From Clostridiaceae bacterium (GTDB lineage Bacteria; Bacillota_A; Clostridia; Clostridiales; Clostridiaceae), in assembly GCA_029256485.1 (NCBI GenBank), contig JAQSXU010000083.1, forward strand, positions 1-15,294: a stretch of DNA of 15,294 nt. The letters are read 5' to 3'. This document shows positions 1 to 9,325 of this stretch, in pieces. The position numbers and the translations under genes were made by a program. The notes under the pieces are model-generated. The model made no database searches. It was not told the origin of the DNA and saw only the letters and a program-made list of their open reading frames with translations. Each line of letters begins with the position of its first letter. Within the stretch, counting starts at the first letter, position 1.

Positions 1-19
1 TGTTTGTAGTTTTATTCAT
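1..19 (-). CDS. hfq: Start of RNA chaperone Hfq (partial, runs off the window)
   Basis: Only the first six codons are inside the window, reading MNKTTN from an ATG at 19 on the minus strand. A strong ribosome site, GGAGGGTGA at 25-33, sits five bases upstream, so this is a genuine gene start. The identification rests on position: hfq directly follows miaA in many bacteria, including clostridia, and clostridial Hfq proteins begin with a short polar stretch of this kind. The 65-bp gap after the miaA stop shows no terminator hairpin, so cotranscription with miaA is likely. The six residues alone cannot prove the family. Confidence 0.6.
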
Positions 20-84
20 ATATTTCACCCTCCATAATTTTATGTTTGTTTAATTCTATATTAATGTAGTAAAATCCTTTATTT

Positions 85-1023
85 TTAATAAAATAATTGT
101 TTCCTTATTCTACTTTCTATGTATTGAACAATATCATTTTCGCAGGAGAAAGAATCCTTGTCAACCCACTGTACTCTAGTATCCTTTCTAAACCAGGTTA
201 GCTGACGCTTTGCATAGTTTCTAGTACCCTTTTTAATTAGATATACTGCTTCGTCAAAAGAAATTTTGCCTTCCAGATAATAAAGTATTTCCTTATAACC
301 TATTCCTTTCATGGACTGCATTGTTTCATTTAAACCCATTTGTTTCAACATTTTAACTTCACTAATAAGACCATTATCAATCATTTTATCTACTCTTTGA
401 TCTATTCTGCTATATAGCTTTTTTCTATCCATAGTTAAAACAAAATAAGATATGTTGTATGGAATATCATGAATCTTTTTTTCTGAGTTAAACTCACTAA
501 TTGGAGTACCTGTTAATTTATAGACCTCCAATGCTCTAATTACCCTTTTTAAATCATTTGGAAACAATTTATTGTAGGATACTTCATCAACACTTTTAAG
601 CATTTCATGGACATAATTCTTGCCATATTGGAGAGCTTGTTCCTCTAAACTTATTCTATATTCCATATCGCAATGGGCATCAGTAAAATCATAATTGTTT
701 ATTAATGAATTAATATATAATCCTGTGCCCCCAACTAACATAGGAATTTTATTATTTAGTAACACATTATCAATTACTTTTTCTACCATTTTTTTATAGT
801 CAGAAACACTAAAGCTTTCTTTTGGATCTAAAAAGTCAATTAAATGATGTGGAACACCGCCCATTTCTTCTTTTGTGGCCTTGGCTGAACCAATATCCAT
901 ATATTTATATATTTGCATTGAGTCTGCGGATATAACTTCTCCGTTTAAATCTTTTGCCAATTTTATTGAAATATCAGTTTTACCTACTCCAGTTGGTCCT
1001 GCCAGGATGACTAAATTTTTCAT
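85..1023 (-). CDS. miaA: tRNA dimethylallyltransferase MiaA
   Basis: MiaA transfers the dimethylallyl group from DMAPP to N6 of adenosine 37 in tRNAs that read codons starting with U, giving i6A. The 312-residue length is normal for the family. Visible signatures are the P-loop GPTGVGKT (residues 9-16), the family motif [15 protein letters not shown] (34-48) containing the catalytic Asp, GVPHHLID (56-63), VGGTGLYI (97-104) and the C-terminal KRQLTWFR segment. The ATG at 1023 follows an AAGGGGGA ribosome site, only 18 bp after the mutL stop, so it is translated from the same message as mutL. The product i6A is the substrate of MiaB, encoded at the head of the same operon. Confidence 0.97.
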   Translation of the reverse strand: MKNLVILAGPTGVGKTDISIKLAKDLNGEVISADSMQIYKYMDIGSAKATKEEMGGVPHHLIDFLDPKESFSVSDYKKMVEKVIDNVLLNNKIPMLVGGTGLYINSLINNYDFTDAHCDMEYRISLEEQALQYGKNYVHEMLKSVDEVSYNKLFPNDLKRVIRALEVYKLTGTPISEFNSEKKIHDIPYNISYFVLTMDRKKLYSRIDQRVDKMIDNGLISEVKMLKQMGLNETMQSMKGIGYKEILYYLEGKISFDEAVYLIKKGTRNYAKRQLTWFRKDTRVQWVDKDSFSCENDIVQYIESRIRKQLFY

Positions 1024-1041
1024 TGTTTTCCCCCTTAGTAG

Positions 1042-2904
1042 CTATTGAATTCTTTTGAATTTTTTTTCAATATCATATAAATCCATCTTAATAATTGTAG
1101 GTCGTCCATGAGGACAGGTAAATGGATCCTCAATATATCGCAATTCCTCAATTAAAGATTTCATTTCAATGTCACTGAGGGAGTCATTTGCCTTAATAGC
1201 TGCTTTACAGGCCTGGGTTGCAATGGAAGTGTATCTAACCTCGTCTTTTTCCCCGCTTCCCATATTTTTTAAATTATCTAAAATATCCATAAAAAGATTT
1301 TTTAAATTTGGTTTGCCTAATATTACAGGAACCTCTCTAATTGTTATGGTATTATCTCCAAATAACTCTATTTTAAAACCAGTGTTTTCAAATATTTCCT
1401 TAAAGTCATTAAAGTATGCATAATCTTCTGATGTTAACTCTACAACTAAAGGTGATAATAGTAATTGGCTAACGACATGCTTCTCTAAAATGCTCCTTTT
1501 AAACTTTTCAAATAATATCTTTTCGTGAGCAGCATGCTGATCAATTAGATAAAGAGTATCATTATATTCGGCAATTATATAGGTTTTGTGAAACTGCCCT
1601 ATGATATTTAATGAAGGAAATTTCGATACCTTTTCCTTTATATCGTTGCCATAATTAATACTTTTATTTGTAGTTACAGAAGTGATATAGTTTTCTTCAT
1701 TTAATTTGACATTATTAATAGGATTTTCAATTTTAGTCTGTGCATCTATATTTTTATATACCTTGTTATCCTCTGAAATATGGTGACTATAGTTAGTATT
1801 ACCACTTATTTCATTTATATTACCATTAACTTCATTTTTTAAGTCTATAGGTATTTGTACAGTAGTTTCAGGTATGCTTTCAGATGATACCTCTTCATTG
1901 TTAAATGATTTAAATAAATATTGCCTTAATGCTTCATGTACAGCATCAAAAACCAATTTATAAATATATCTGTCATCTCTAAATTTTAACTCTGATTTAG
2001 TTGGATGAACATTCACATCAATAAATTCTGGATATATATCTAAGCAAAGTATGAAAAATGGAAACTTATTTATAGTTAAAAATGATTTAAATGCATTTTC
2101 CACTGCTGCAGTCATTAATTTGTTTTTTATAAATCTTTTATTAACAAAAATGCTTTGGTTATTTCTACTTCCCCTGCTTATTTCGGAATTTCCAATATAA
2201 CCATATACTGAAGCAATATCAGAAACTTTTTCAAATGATACTATATTATCATTTATACTTTTTCCGTATATGCTTCTAATAGTTTCTTTCATGCTGCCAG
2301 TTCCATAAGTTGTCATAACAGTTTTCCCATTATTTATATATTTGAAACTAATGTCTGAATTTACTAATGCTAATCTGCTTATAATATCGGAAATAGATGC
2401 TGTCTCCCTTTGCGGAGATTTTAGAAACTTTTGCCTTGCAGGTACATTATAAAATAAATCAGACACACATATAGAAGTCCCAATATTAGAAGCGGCTTCA
2501 GATATCTTCTCTACTTTCCCTCCGTAAATTCTGATTTCTTTTCCAAAATTAAAATCCTTAGTTCTACTTTTAAGAGTTAAATTTGATACGGCGGCTACAC
2601 TTGCCAAAGCCTCTCCTCTAAAACCCATAGTTTTAATAGAATATATGTCCTCTATTTTGGATATTTTGCTAGTAGCATGAGGATAAAATGCTTTTTCCAT
2701 ATCATCCGGATGAATGCCAATTCCATCATCTATGATGTTTATAAATTTTTCTCCCCCCTCACCTATTTCAATTATAATGTTTTTAGCTTCAGCATCTATA
2801 CTATTTTCAGCTAGTTCCTTAACTACAGAAGCAGGTCTCTCTACAACCTCACCTGCTGCAATTTTATTAGAAGTATTACTATCTAATATATTAATTCTAC
2901 TCAT
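1042..2904 (-). CDS. mutL: DNA mismatch repair protein MutL (endonuclease type)
   Basis: MutL links mismatch recognition by MutS to strand incision. The N-terminal GHKL ATPase shows the motif-I helix around [10 protein letters not shown] (residues 29-38, with Glu30 and Asn34), DDGIGI (59-64), HATSKI (76-81) and GFRGEAL (94-100). A low-complexity Asn-rich linker at roughly 335-430 joins it to the C-terminal dimerisation domain. That domain carries DQHAAHE (455-461) with a further Glu at 466, which fits the DQHA(X)2E(X)4E endonuclease motif. It also has ACKAAIK (565-571) and CPHGRP (597-602), the zinc and active-site motifs of nicking MutL proteins. This protein should therefore nick DNA itself, as in bacteria lacking MutH. 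The start follows AGAAGGTG, 21 bp after the mutS stop. Confidence 0.97.
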   Translation of the reverse strand: MSRINILDSNTSNKIAAGEVVERPASVVKELAENSIDAEAKNIIIEIGEGGEKFINIIDDGIGIHPDDMEKAFYPHATSKISKIEDIYSIKTMGFRGEALASVAAVSNLTLKSRTKDFNFGKEIRIYGGKVEKISEAASNIGTSICVSDLFYNVPARQKFLKSPQRETASISDIISRLALVNSDISFKYINNGKTVMTTYGTGSMKETIRSIYGKSINDNIVSFEKVSDIASVYGYIGNSEISRGSRNNQSIFVNKRFIKNKLMTAAVENAFKSFLTINKFPFFILCLDIYPEFIDVNVHPTKSELKFRDDRYIYKLVFDAVHEALRQYLFKSFNNEEVSSESIPETTVQIPIDLKNEVNGNINEISGNTNYSHHISEDNKVYKNIDAQTKIENPINNVKLNEENYITSVTTNKSINYGNDIKEKVSKFPSLNIIGQFHKTYIIAEYNDTLYLIDQHAAHEKILFEKFKRSILEKHVVSQLLLSPLVVELTSEDYAYFNDFKEIFENTGFKIELFGDNTITIREVPVILGKPNLKNLFMDILDNLKNMGSGEKDEVRYTSIATQACKAAIKANDSLSDIEMKSLIEELRYIEDPFTCPHGRPTIIKMDLYDIEKKFKRIQ

Positions 2905-2925
2905 TAGAGCACCTTCTCATATTCA

Positions 2926-5559
2926 TTATTGAATGTTTTTGGCTTTGTTTATTAATTCATAAAGCTTATTAAATCCCTCCATTGGATTCATGTCAAGAAT
3001 ATTAAGATTAGCCATCTCCTTTATAAGAGCACTTTTTTCCAGATCCATAAAATCAATCTGTTTTAAAGCTTTATCCTCTTTTTTAGGCTTGTTTTTTTTA
3101 TTTGCATCCTTATCTACTGCAATTTCATTTATATTTAAATGCTCGCTTTTCTCAAGTTCAATATCTTTCAATATTTCCTTAGCACGAGATATAACAACAT
3201 CCGGCAGCCCGGCTAATTTTGCTACCTCTATACCATAGGATTGGTCTGCACCACCGCTAATTATTTTCCTCAAGAATATTATTTCTTCTCCTATCTCCTT
3301 AACTGAAACAGAATAATTTTTAACCCCAGGCACTATATTTTCTAACTGCGTAAGTTCATGATAATGAGTTGCAAAAAGAGTTTTGCATTTTAAGTCTTTA
3401 TTATTACAAATATACTCAATAACCGCCCACGCAATACTTAAACCATCATAAGTACTAGTACCTCTTCCAACTTCGTCTAATAAAATTAAACTTTTTCTTG
3501 TGGCATTTTTTAATATATTTGAAACTTCCCACATTTCCACCATGAATGTACTTTTACCAGCTGATAAATCATCTGATGCGCCAATTCTAGTAAATATTTT
3601 ATCACAAATAGATATTTTTGCATAACTTGCTGGTACAAAGCTTCCTATTTGAGCCATTAAGGTGATTAAAGCAACTTGCCTCATATAAGTTGATTTACCT
3701 GCCATATTAGGTCCTGTAATTAACAACATTTGTTCTTTTTCATTATTGATTATAGTGTCATTAGTAACAAAATTTGCATTGGAAATCACTTTTTCAACTA
3801 CAGGATGCCTGCCGTCTTTTATTTCTATTTCATCATCTTCAACAATAACAGGCTTGCAATAGTTGTTTTCTAAAGCTGATGTGGTTAAAGAACTTAGACA
3901 GTCTATGTCAGATATAATTTTAGCACATAGTTTCATCCTGCTTAACTGAAGTTCAATTTTTTCCCTTACTTCAGTAAAAAAATTATATTCTAAACTTATT
4001 AACTTTTCTTCTGCACCAAGTATTTTATCTTCCATTTCCTTTAGTTCAGGAGTTATATATCTTTCAGCATTTGCCAGTGTCTGTTTTCTAACATATCTTC
4101 CCTCAGGTACAGAATTAAGATTAGACTTTGTAATTTCTATATAATAGCCAAAAACCTTATTATAGCCTACTTTTAATGACTTAATTCCTGTAAACTCTCT
4201 TTCTTGATTTTCTAACGATGCAATCCATTCTTTACCATGTGATTTTGCATTTCTTAATTCATCAACTTCGGCACTATATCCATCCTTTATTATATTACCT
4301 TCTTTAACAGAAATAGGTGGATTTTCAATAATGGATTTCTCCAGTAAGTTATATACATCTTCTAAGGTATCTAATTTATTATACATCTTTAAAAATAAGT
4401 TACTCTTTAAACCTGATAAAATATTTTTTATTGCAGGCAGTTTATTTAATGAAAGCTTTAATGAAACCAATTCTTTAGCGTTAACATTTTTTGATGCAAT
4501 TTTACCTACTATACGTTCGATATCGTAAATTTCTTTTAAAGAATCCTTTAAATCTTCATGCAATGTATAATTTCCGATTAATTCTTCAATAGCATTTAGT
4601 CTATCTTCGATTAATGCCTTGTTTACCAGTGGTTCCTCTATCCACTTTCTCAGGGTTCTTCCACCCATAGCGGTGCTTGTTTTATCTAAAATCCAAAGCA
4701 GAGAACCTCTTTTAGACTTTTCTCTAATATTCTCAGTTATTTCAAGATTCCTTCTTGTGTTTATATCCATGCTCAGAAAGTCTCCAACACTGTAGTAATC
4801 AAATGAATTAATATGTCCTACATCATTTCTCTGAGTTTCATGAATATAAAGAAGCAATGCTGAAGAAGCCTTTAAAGCAGAATCATTATAAAGGCTAATA
4901 TCAAAATCTTTAAATTGCTGTTTAAGCTTATCAACAGAGCTATTATCATAATATGAACTATTTAAAATTGTAAAATAACAATTAAATCGTTCCTTAAGAA
5001 CACTTACATCCTTATCATCCATATCCTGTTGAATTAAAATTTCCTTTGGAGAAAATTTGGAGATTTCATCAAGTACTGGATTAATATTGAAGCTGCAGTT
5101 AGTTACATTAAATTCTCCTGTAGAAACATCCGAAGTGGCAATGCCAATGATGTCTGTGGATTTATCTATATAAATACTCATTACATAATTATTTTTACTT
5201 TCATCTAAGTAATCTGATTCAGTATATGTACCAGGAGTAATTATTTTAATTAAATCCCTTTTAACAATACCTTTTGCCAGTGCAGGATCTTCCATTTGCT
5301 CACAAATTGCAATTTTATAGCCTCTGTTTACAAGTCTGCCCACATATGAATTTGCTGCATGATATGGTATCCCGCACATTGGAGCCCTTTCATCTAAGCC
5401 GCAATCCCTTCCTGTGAGAACTAATTCCAGTTCTTTTGATGCAATTTCAGCATCTTCAAAGAACATCTCATAAAAATCTCCCAGCCTAAAGAAAAGAATA
5501 CAATCTTTACAACTTTCCTTAATTTCTAAATACTGCTGCATCATAGGAGTTAATGACAT
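2926..5559 (-). CDS. mutS: DNA mismatch repair protein MutS
   Basis: MutS binds mismatches and small loops and recruits MutL. All parts of MutS1 are visible: the mismatch-reading FYE (residues 29-31) within GDFYEMF, the connector and lever domains, and a C-terminal ABC-type ATPase. The ATPase has Walker [10 protein letters not shown] (616-624), the signature stretch [14 protein letters not shown] (663-676), Walker B LILLDE (691-696) followed by VGRGTST, and FATHYHEL (729-736). The C-terminal tail after about 800 is Lys- and Glu-rich and ends in a likely helix-hairpin tetramerisation segment. The length of 877 residues is typical. The ATG at 5559 has an AAGGGGGA ribosome site. A hairpin terminator lies in the 48-bp gap between the miaB stop and this gene and may reduce its expression. 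Confidence 0.98.
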   Translation of the reverse strand: MSLTPMMQQYLEIKESCKDCILFFRLGDFYEMFFEDAEIASKELELVLTGRDCGLDERAPMCGIPYHAANSYVGRLVNRGYKIAICEQMEDPALAKGIVKRDLIKIITPGTYTESDYLDESKNNYVMSIYIDKSTDIIGIATSDVSTGEFNVTNCSFNINPVLDEISKFSPKEILIQQDMDDKDVSVLKERFNCYFTILNSSYYDNSSVDKLKQQFKDFDISLYNDSALKASSALLLYIHETQRNDVGHINSFDYYSVGDFLSMDINTRRNLEITENIREKSKRGSLLWILDKTSTAMGGRTLRKWIEEPLVNKALIEDRLNAIEELIGNYTLHEDLKDSLKEIYDIERIVGKIASKNVNAKELVSLKLSLNKLPAIKNILSGLKSNLFLKMYNKLDTLEDVYNLLEKSIIENPPISVKEGNIIKDGYSAEVDELRNAKSHGKEWIASLENQEREFTGIKSLKVGYNKVFGYYIEITKSNLNSVPEGRYVRKQTLANAERYITPELKEMEDKILGAEEKLISLEYNFFTEVREKIELQLSRMKLCAKIISDIDCLSSLTTSALENNYCKPVIVEDDEIEIKDGRHPVVEKVISNANFVTNDTIINNEKEQMLLITGPNMAGKSTYMRQVALITLMAQIGSFVPASYAKISICDKIFTRIGASDDLSAGKSTFMVEMWEVSNILKNATRKSLILLDEVGRGTSTYDGLSIAWAVIEYICNNKDLKCKTLFATHYHELTQLENIVPGVKNYSVSVKEIGEEIIFLRKIISGGADQSYGIEVAKLAGLPDVVISRAKEILKDIELEKSEHLNINEIAVDKDANKKNKPKKEDKALKQIDFMDLEKSALIKEMANLNILDMNPMEGFNKLYELINKAKNIQ

Positions 5560-5583
5560 AGTAAATTCCCCCTTGTCTCTTGT

Positions 5584-5609
5584 AAAAAAAGCTCTGTAAA
5601 AGAGCTTTT
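5584..5609 (-). terminator. Rho-independent terminator or attenuator at the 3' end of miaB
   Basis: On the minus strand a 9-bp perfect stem, AAAAGCTCT/AGAGCTTTT (5601-5609 paired with 5587-5595), with a 5-base loop runs into a T-tract of seven (5590-5584, four of them in the stem). The stem begins on the miaB stop codon. Only three of nine pairs are G-C, so it is probably leaky and lets some transcription enter mutS-mutL-miaA. Confidence 0.65.
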
Positions 5610-6951
5610 AAATTTCTTCTCCGCTTAATGAAAATGTGGTTACCTTAGTGATTTTTACGTTAACCAATTTTCCTATGCTGTCTTTGCTTCCGATAAAATT
5701 CACAAGTTTACCTGTTCTAGTTCTGCCCATCAGCTTAGTTTCATCATTTTTACTTAATCCTTCAACTAAAACTTCAACAATGCTATCCAAGTAAGTCTTA
5801 TTTATAGTTTCGCTACAGCTATTTACTGCATCAACTAATCTATTAAATCTAGCATGTTTAACATCTTCGCTTATTTGATTTTCCATGGTGTCAGCGGGTG
5901 TTCCTCCCCTTCTGGAATACAGGAAAGTGAAGGCAGAATCATAGCATACTTCCTTAACCAAACTTAAAGTACCTTCAAAGTCCTCCTCTGTTTCTCCAGG
6001 GAATCCAACTATTATATCAGTTGTTAATGCTACATTTGGAATTTTATCTTTTATTTTTCTTACTAAATTTAAGTACTGTTCTCTGTCATAATGTCTATTC
6101 ATTTTATTTAAAATATTAGTAGATCCAGATTGAACAGGTAAATGAATTTGTTCACATACTTTTTTGCATTCAACTATTGCATCAATAACATCATCACTTA
6201 AATCCTTTGGATGAGATGTCATGAACCTAATTCTTTCAAGACCTTCTATTTTATTAATTCTTCTTAATAAGTCAGCAAAATTAATACTTGGATTTAAACC
6301 TTTGCCATAAGAGTTAACATTTTGACCAAGCAATGTTATCTCCTTGTATCCCTTTGATACCAAATTAATTACTTCATTCTCGATGTCTTCAGGCTTTCTG
6401 CTTCTTTCTCGGCCCCTTACATATGGAACAATGCAGTAAGTACAAAAGTTATTACAGCCGTACATTATTGTTACAAATGCCTTTACACTGCTTAACCTAT
6501 CTATAGGGAGACCTTCTATAATGTCATCCTCCTTATTTTGAATATCAATAACTGATCTTCCCTCTGTTTGAACTGCGTTTATATATTGGGGAAATCTATG
6601 AGCATTGTGTGTCCCAAAAATAATGTCCACAAAGGGAAATTTTTTAATTATTTTTTCTGCCATACCCTTTTGCTGCATCATACACCCGCAAATTGCTATA
6701 ATTAAGTCGGGCTTTTTCTCTTTCAGATGCTTTAGTGCCCCAATGTTGCCAAAAACCTTTTGTTCAGCATTTTCTCTTACACAACATGTATTAAATATTA
6801 TTATATCTGATTTGGATTTATCATCAGTTCTTTCATAACCTAATGCTTTGAGCATTCCTGAATGTTTTTCTGAATCTTCTTCATTCATTTGACATCCCCA
6901 GGTATCTATATAAAAATATTTCTGTATACTGTTATTTAAATATTTTTCCAT
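5608..6951 (-). CDS. miaB: tRNA-2-methylthio-N6-dimethylallyladenosine synthase MiaB
   Basis: MiaB is a radical-SAM methylthiotransferase that converts i6A37 of tRNA to ms2i6A37. The N-terminal MTTase domain shows its three cluster cysteines: Cys20 in WGCQMN, Cys56 in NTCCVREN and Cys90 in CGCMMQQ. The radical-SAM CX3CX2C motif is in [10 protein letters not shown] (Cys166, Cys170, Cys173), followed by the typical [18 protein letters not shown]-binding domain fills the last 65 or so residues. The 447-residue length is normal. The ATG at 6951 is preceded by GAGGTGAA. It is the first gene of the miaB-mutS-mutL-miaA-hfq series and acts on the product of miaA, three genes downstream. Confidence 0.97.
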   Translation of the reverse strand: MEKYLNNSIQKYFYIDTWGCQMNEEDSEKHSGMLKALGYERTDDKSKSDIIIFNTCCVRENAEQKVFGNIGALKHLKEKKPDLIIAICGCMMQQKGMAEKIIKKFPFVDIIFGTHNAHRFPQYINAVQTEGRSVIDIQNKEDDIIEGLPIDRLSSVKAFVTIMYGCNNFCTYCIVPYVRGRERSRKPEDIENEVINLVSKGYKEITLLGQNVNSYGKGLNPSINFADLLRRINKIEGLERIRFMTSHPKDLSDDVIDAIVECKKVCEQIHLPVQSGSTNILNKMNRHYDREQYLNLVRKIKDKIPNVALTTDIIVGFPGETEEDFEGTLSLVKEVCYDSAFTFLYSRRGGTPADTMENQISEDVKHARFNRLVDAVNSCSETINKTYLDSIVEVLVEGLSKNDETKLMGRTRTGKLVNFIGSKDSIGKLVNVKITKVTTFSLSGEEI

Positions 6952-6996
6952 TAGTTTTTCACCTCAATATTTGTTTGTGTTGATTTTGACTAATTA

Positions 6997-7002
6997 ATTA
7001 TA
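6997..7002 (-). promoter_or_regulatory. Possible -10 element upstream of miaB
   Basis: A perfect TATAAT lies on the minus strand 46 bases upstream of the miaB start, within the 71-bp gap after the methyltransferase gene. No convincing -35 sits 16-18 bases further upstream, and the local DNA is nearly pure A/T, so a chance match is quite possible. If real, the repair and tRNA-modification operon would not depend on transcription of the methyltransferase. Confidence 0.3.
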
Positions 7003-7022
7003 CTATATTTTAATTTTTTAAT

Positions 7023-9047
7023 CTATTTTTTTATATCATTACTTACCTCATTTATTTCTAAATCAGTTAATTCATAAATTGAATATATTGCATTGTTAAG
7101 GGTGTTTAGCAGAAATTTATCTGGCTTTGAATTTAAATTTGTTTGGCAAGATATTTTATTTACAACATCGCATATAATTTTCATATGTCTATCACTGCAC
7201 TTTTTTATAGGGATTATATCTAAATTATACTTTTTTAATTGAGGAGTAGAATTTAAATTTGTTATTAAAAATCTTCTATAATACCAGTTCATCAAATCAG
7301 AATTCAAAATTGCAAGTATGTAATTTATTGGATAGCTTCTATCTTTTAATATAAGTCCATATAAAGACTGTTCTATAAAAGTTCCATTTTTATCATAAGC
7401 AGCAGTTAAAAAAGCACCAGTTTTTTTGACTAACAGCTTAGGAGAATTCAATTTGGAAGTATTTGTAGTACCACCTTTCAAGTTATTTTTTAAATAAGGA
7501 TAATAGTAATGGCTGTTTATTGTAAAATTACTTATGCATCTCCCTTTCAATATTTTTATATACTCAATGCCTAATTGCGATTTTGTGATCAATGATTTAT
7601 AACCAATAAAACCTGTATAGCTATAAAATATATCTGATAAATGAGTGCTGTTTTGTTCTATTTTCATTTTAAGTTTCTCAGACAAGTCATCTGGATAATT
7701 AAACTCATAATTTAAATTTTTTAAAAAAATACTTTGATTAAACTTCAGCTCTTTTTTATTAATCTCAAATGAAGTTTTATAACTTAAGTTAGGTACACTA
7801 TTTCTGATTGATAATATTATTGATTCAGCAATAACATTAGAAAATTTTCCGTTTATAATAATCTTATCAATAGTAAAATTTTGCAAAAGGTATAACCTAA
7901 ATTCTTTAAGATATTTGTTATAACACAACCTATCAGGAACTAAAAAACACATTATTCCATTTACATCTATTAGATCCAATGCCCTTTTTATGAAGTAAAT
8001 ATATAAATTAGGAATGAAGTTACTAATTTTATAGGTTTCTTGATAATAGGTTTTTATGTTACTACTAATATCAATCTTATTTTTTCTTGATAGAGAAACC
8101 CATGGAGGGTTACCAAGAATAATATCAAACTTTTTACTCCACATTGATTTATTGCCGCATTTATTTTCCCATTGTACTAAGCTATCACAGTATTCTATAT
8201 TAAAGGTTAAACTATTTTCTTTGGGATTCATAAAGAATAATGTAATAATTGTAATAGCCACTGCAAAATAATCTTTATCTGCACCATAAATACAGTTATT
8301 TATAATATGATAATGTAAGTTACTCTCTATCCAATAATTCCTTCCGCTTATCATGTGTTTTTTACTATCCATGAATATATGATACTTTCCATTGCTAAAT
8401 TTATTATTTAGTTCATTTAATGATGATCTGAATTTAAAGTATAATAATTCATAAGCTTTTATTAAAAACAACCCACTCCCGCAGGATGGATCTAAAACTT
8501 TTATGTTTGGATTATCCACTATATTAACTTTGTCTATTGTGAACTTTAGAATATTATTTATAATATCACTATTTGTATAAAATACACCCATGTTTTTACG
8601 ACAGCTAACAGAAATTATTCTTTCATAAATAAGACCAAGTATTGATATATCCATTGAATTATAATGATCTAATAAATTTTTTATAACATTATATGTAGCT
8701 GCGCAATTTTCCTTCATAGCAATTGAATAATTAATTCTAATTAATTTAAATTTATCTTTAATTTTTTCATCTAAATTATATTGTTTAAATCCATAAAACA
8801 TAGAGATTAGCTCAAAAAAAGATAAATTAAAAAATTCATCCGAGTATATTAATGAAATAATATATTCATTACTAATTTTATTTAATTTGCCAATATAATA
8901 GCATAACATGAATTTCAAATACGAATTTATCATCAAATCATTGATATCTTCAAATTTGATGTTATTATTTTCAACATTTAATAATATTTTATTTTTAAAT
9001 TCTAAGTAAAATTTCAAGAGCCTTTTCACATCATATTCACTTAACAT
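7023..9047 (-). CDS. Orphan adenine-N6 DNA methyltransferase (Eco57I/TaqI-like)
   Basis: This is a predicted SAM-dependent DNA methyltransferase acting on adenine N6. A helical N-terminal part (1-145) precedes GVFYT (154-158, motif X), LDPSCGSGLFL (185-195, the SAM-binding motif I), YGADKD (254-259, motif II) and the catalytic GNPPW (312-316, motif IV). Residues from about 470 to 620 resemble a TaqI-type target-recognition domain, with LLVKKTGAFLTAAYD and the segment LNSDLMNWYYR. No PD-(D/E)XK nuclease motif is visible in the N-terminus, and no restriction or specificity gene is adjacent, so it is probably a solitary methylase. The ATG at 9047 has GGAGTG five bases upstream. Three hand-counted 60-base lines (from 7021, 8701 and 8881) hold 10, 12 and 13 G+C, against 22 and 19 in two mutS lines, which suggests foreign origin. 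Recognition sequence and role are unknown. Confidence 0.85.
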   Translation of the reverse strand: MLSEYDVKRLLKFYLEFKNKILLNVENNNIKFEDINDLMINSYLKFMLCYYIGKLNKISNEYIISLIYSDEFFNLSFFELISMFYGFKQYNLDEKIKDKFKLIRINYSIAMKENCAATYNVIKNLLDHYNSMDISILGLIYERIISVSCRKNMGVFYTNSDIINNILKFTIDKVNIVDNPNIKVLDPSCGSGLFLIKAYELLYFKFRSSLNELNNKFSNGKYHIFMDSKKHMISGRNYWIESNLHYHIINNCIYGADKDYFAVAITIITLFFMNPKENSLTFNIEYCDSLVQWENKCGNKSMWSKKFDIILGNPPWVSLSRKNKIDISSNIKTYYQETYKISNFIPNLYIYFIKRALDLIDVNGIMCFLVPDRLCYNKYLKEFRLYLLQNFTIDKIIINGKFSNVIAESIILSIRNSVPNLSYKTSFEINKKELKFNQSIFLKNLNYEFNYPDDLSEKLKMKIEQNSTHLSDIFYSYTGFIGYKSLITKSQLGIEYIKILKGRCISNFTINSHYYYPYLKNNLKGGTTNTSKLNSPKLLVKKTGAFLTAAYDKNGTFIEQSLYGLILKDRSYPINYILAILNSDLMNWYYRRFLITNLNSTPQLKKYNLDIIPIKKCSDRHMKIICDVVNKISCQTNLNSKPDKFLLNTLNNAIYSIYELTDLEINEVSNDIKK

Positions 9048-9091
9048 AAAACCACTCCGATTAATATACTTTTTTATTCACCTATGATTCT

Positions 9092-9100
9092 ATTTTACCA
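9092..9100 (-). promoter_or_regulatory. Possible extended -10 promoter for the methyltransferase
   Basis: Reading the minus strand, TGGTAAAAT (TGn plus TAAAAT, one mismatch from TATAAT) lies 45 bases upstream of the methyltransferase ATG. No good -35 hexamer is present at the usual spacing, which extended -10 promoters can tolerate. Support is limited to this motif. Confidence 0.35.
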
Positions 9101-9179
9101 TAATCTAGTTAAAAGAATATTAAATATATAATGAAATTATTTTAAATAATCATATATTAAAAAACTTTGAAATTTTGTG

Positions 9180-9207
9180 TTAAATGACGATTTAATATAC
9201 ATATAAT
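9180..9207 (+). promoter_or_regulatory. Candidate promoter of the aminotransferase operon
   Basis: A perfect TATAAT stands at 9202-9207. The best -35 candidate is a weak TTAAAT at 9180-9185, giving a 16-bp spacer. Transcription would start near 9214, inside the perfect palindrome at 9210-9237, and leave a leader of about 110 bases before the GTG start. The -35 is poor, so an activator or another sigma factor is possible. Confidence 0.45.
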
Positions 9208-9209
9208 AT

Positions 9210-9237
9210 AAATAATGAAATATATATTTCATTATTT
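9210..9237. repeat. Perfect 28-bp palindrome, candidate operator
   Basis: The arm AAATAATGAAATAT (9210-9223) is followed with no spacer by its exact reverse complement ATATTTCATTATTT (9224-9237). It begins two bases after the TATAAT and covers the expected transcription start, a classic repressor position. The inner TGAAAT/ATTTCA half-sites are the only non-A/T part. It could instead form a hairpin at the very 5' end of the transcript. No regulator gene lies in the window. Confidence 0.6.
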
Positions 9238-9257
9238 CATAAACTTTAGAAGGAAAA

Positions 9258-9282
9258 ATAATTTATATGTAGAATAAATTAT
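9258..9282 (+). repeat. Leader inverted repeat upstream of the first aminotransferase
   Basis: ATAATTTAT (9258-9266) and ATAAATTAT (9274-9282) form a 9-bp stem with a 7-base loop, ATGTAGA. The stem is all A/U and therefore weak. The loop holds an ATG immediately followed by TAG, downstream of AGAAGGA at 9248-9254. It lies in the expected untranslated leader and could be functional or chance in AT-rich DNA. Confidence 0.3.
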
Positions 9283-9325
9283 ATAGGGAAATGAATTATT
9301 AATTTTAAATTAGGGGGGTGCTTTT

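Noticed and set aside
1169..1423. Plus-strand open frame of 84 codons opposite mutL, and similar frames opposite mutL, mutS, miaB, the methyltransferase, GNAT and S1 genes.
   Set aside because: They lie antisense to well-identified genes, lack ribosome sites and read as hydrophobic or Ser-rich shadow translations.
7023..9047. Idea that the methyltransferase marks strands for the neighbouring MutS/MutL system, in the style of Dam.
   Set aside because: MutL carries its own endonuclease motif and no MutH is present; such systems do not use methylation for strand choice. Adjacency alone is weak evidence.
9136..9150. Palindrome ATTATTTTAAATAAT upstream of the aminotransferase promoter.
   Set aside because: Seven-base arms of pure A/T are expected by chance here, unlike the 28-bp palindrome at 9210.
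9171..9185. AATTTTGTGTTAAAT as a possible CodY box before the aminotransferase operon.
   Set aside because: It has four mismatches to AATTTTCWGAAAATT, a level easily reached by chance in AT-rich DNA.
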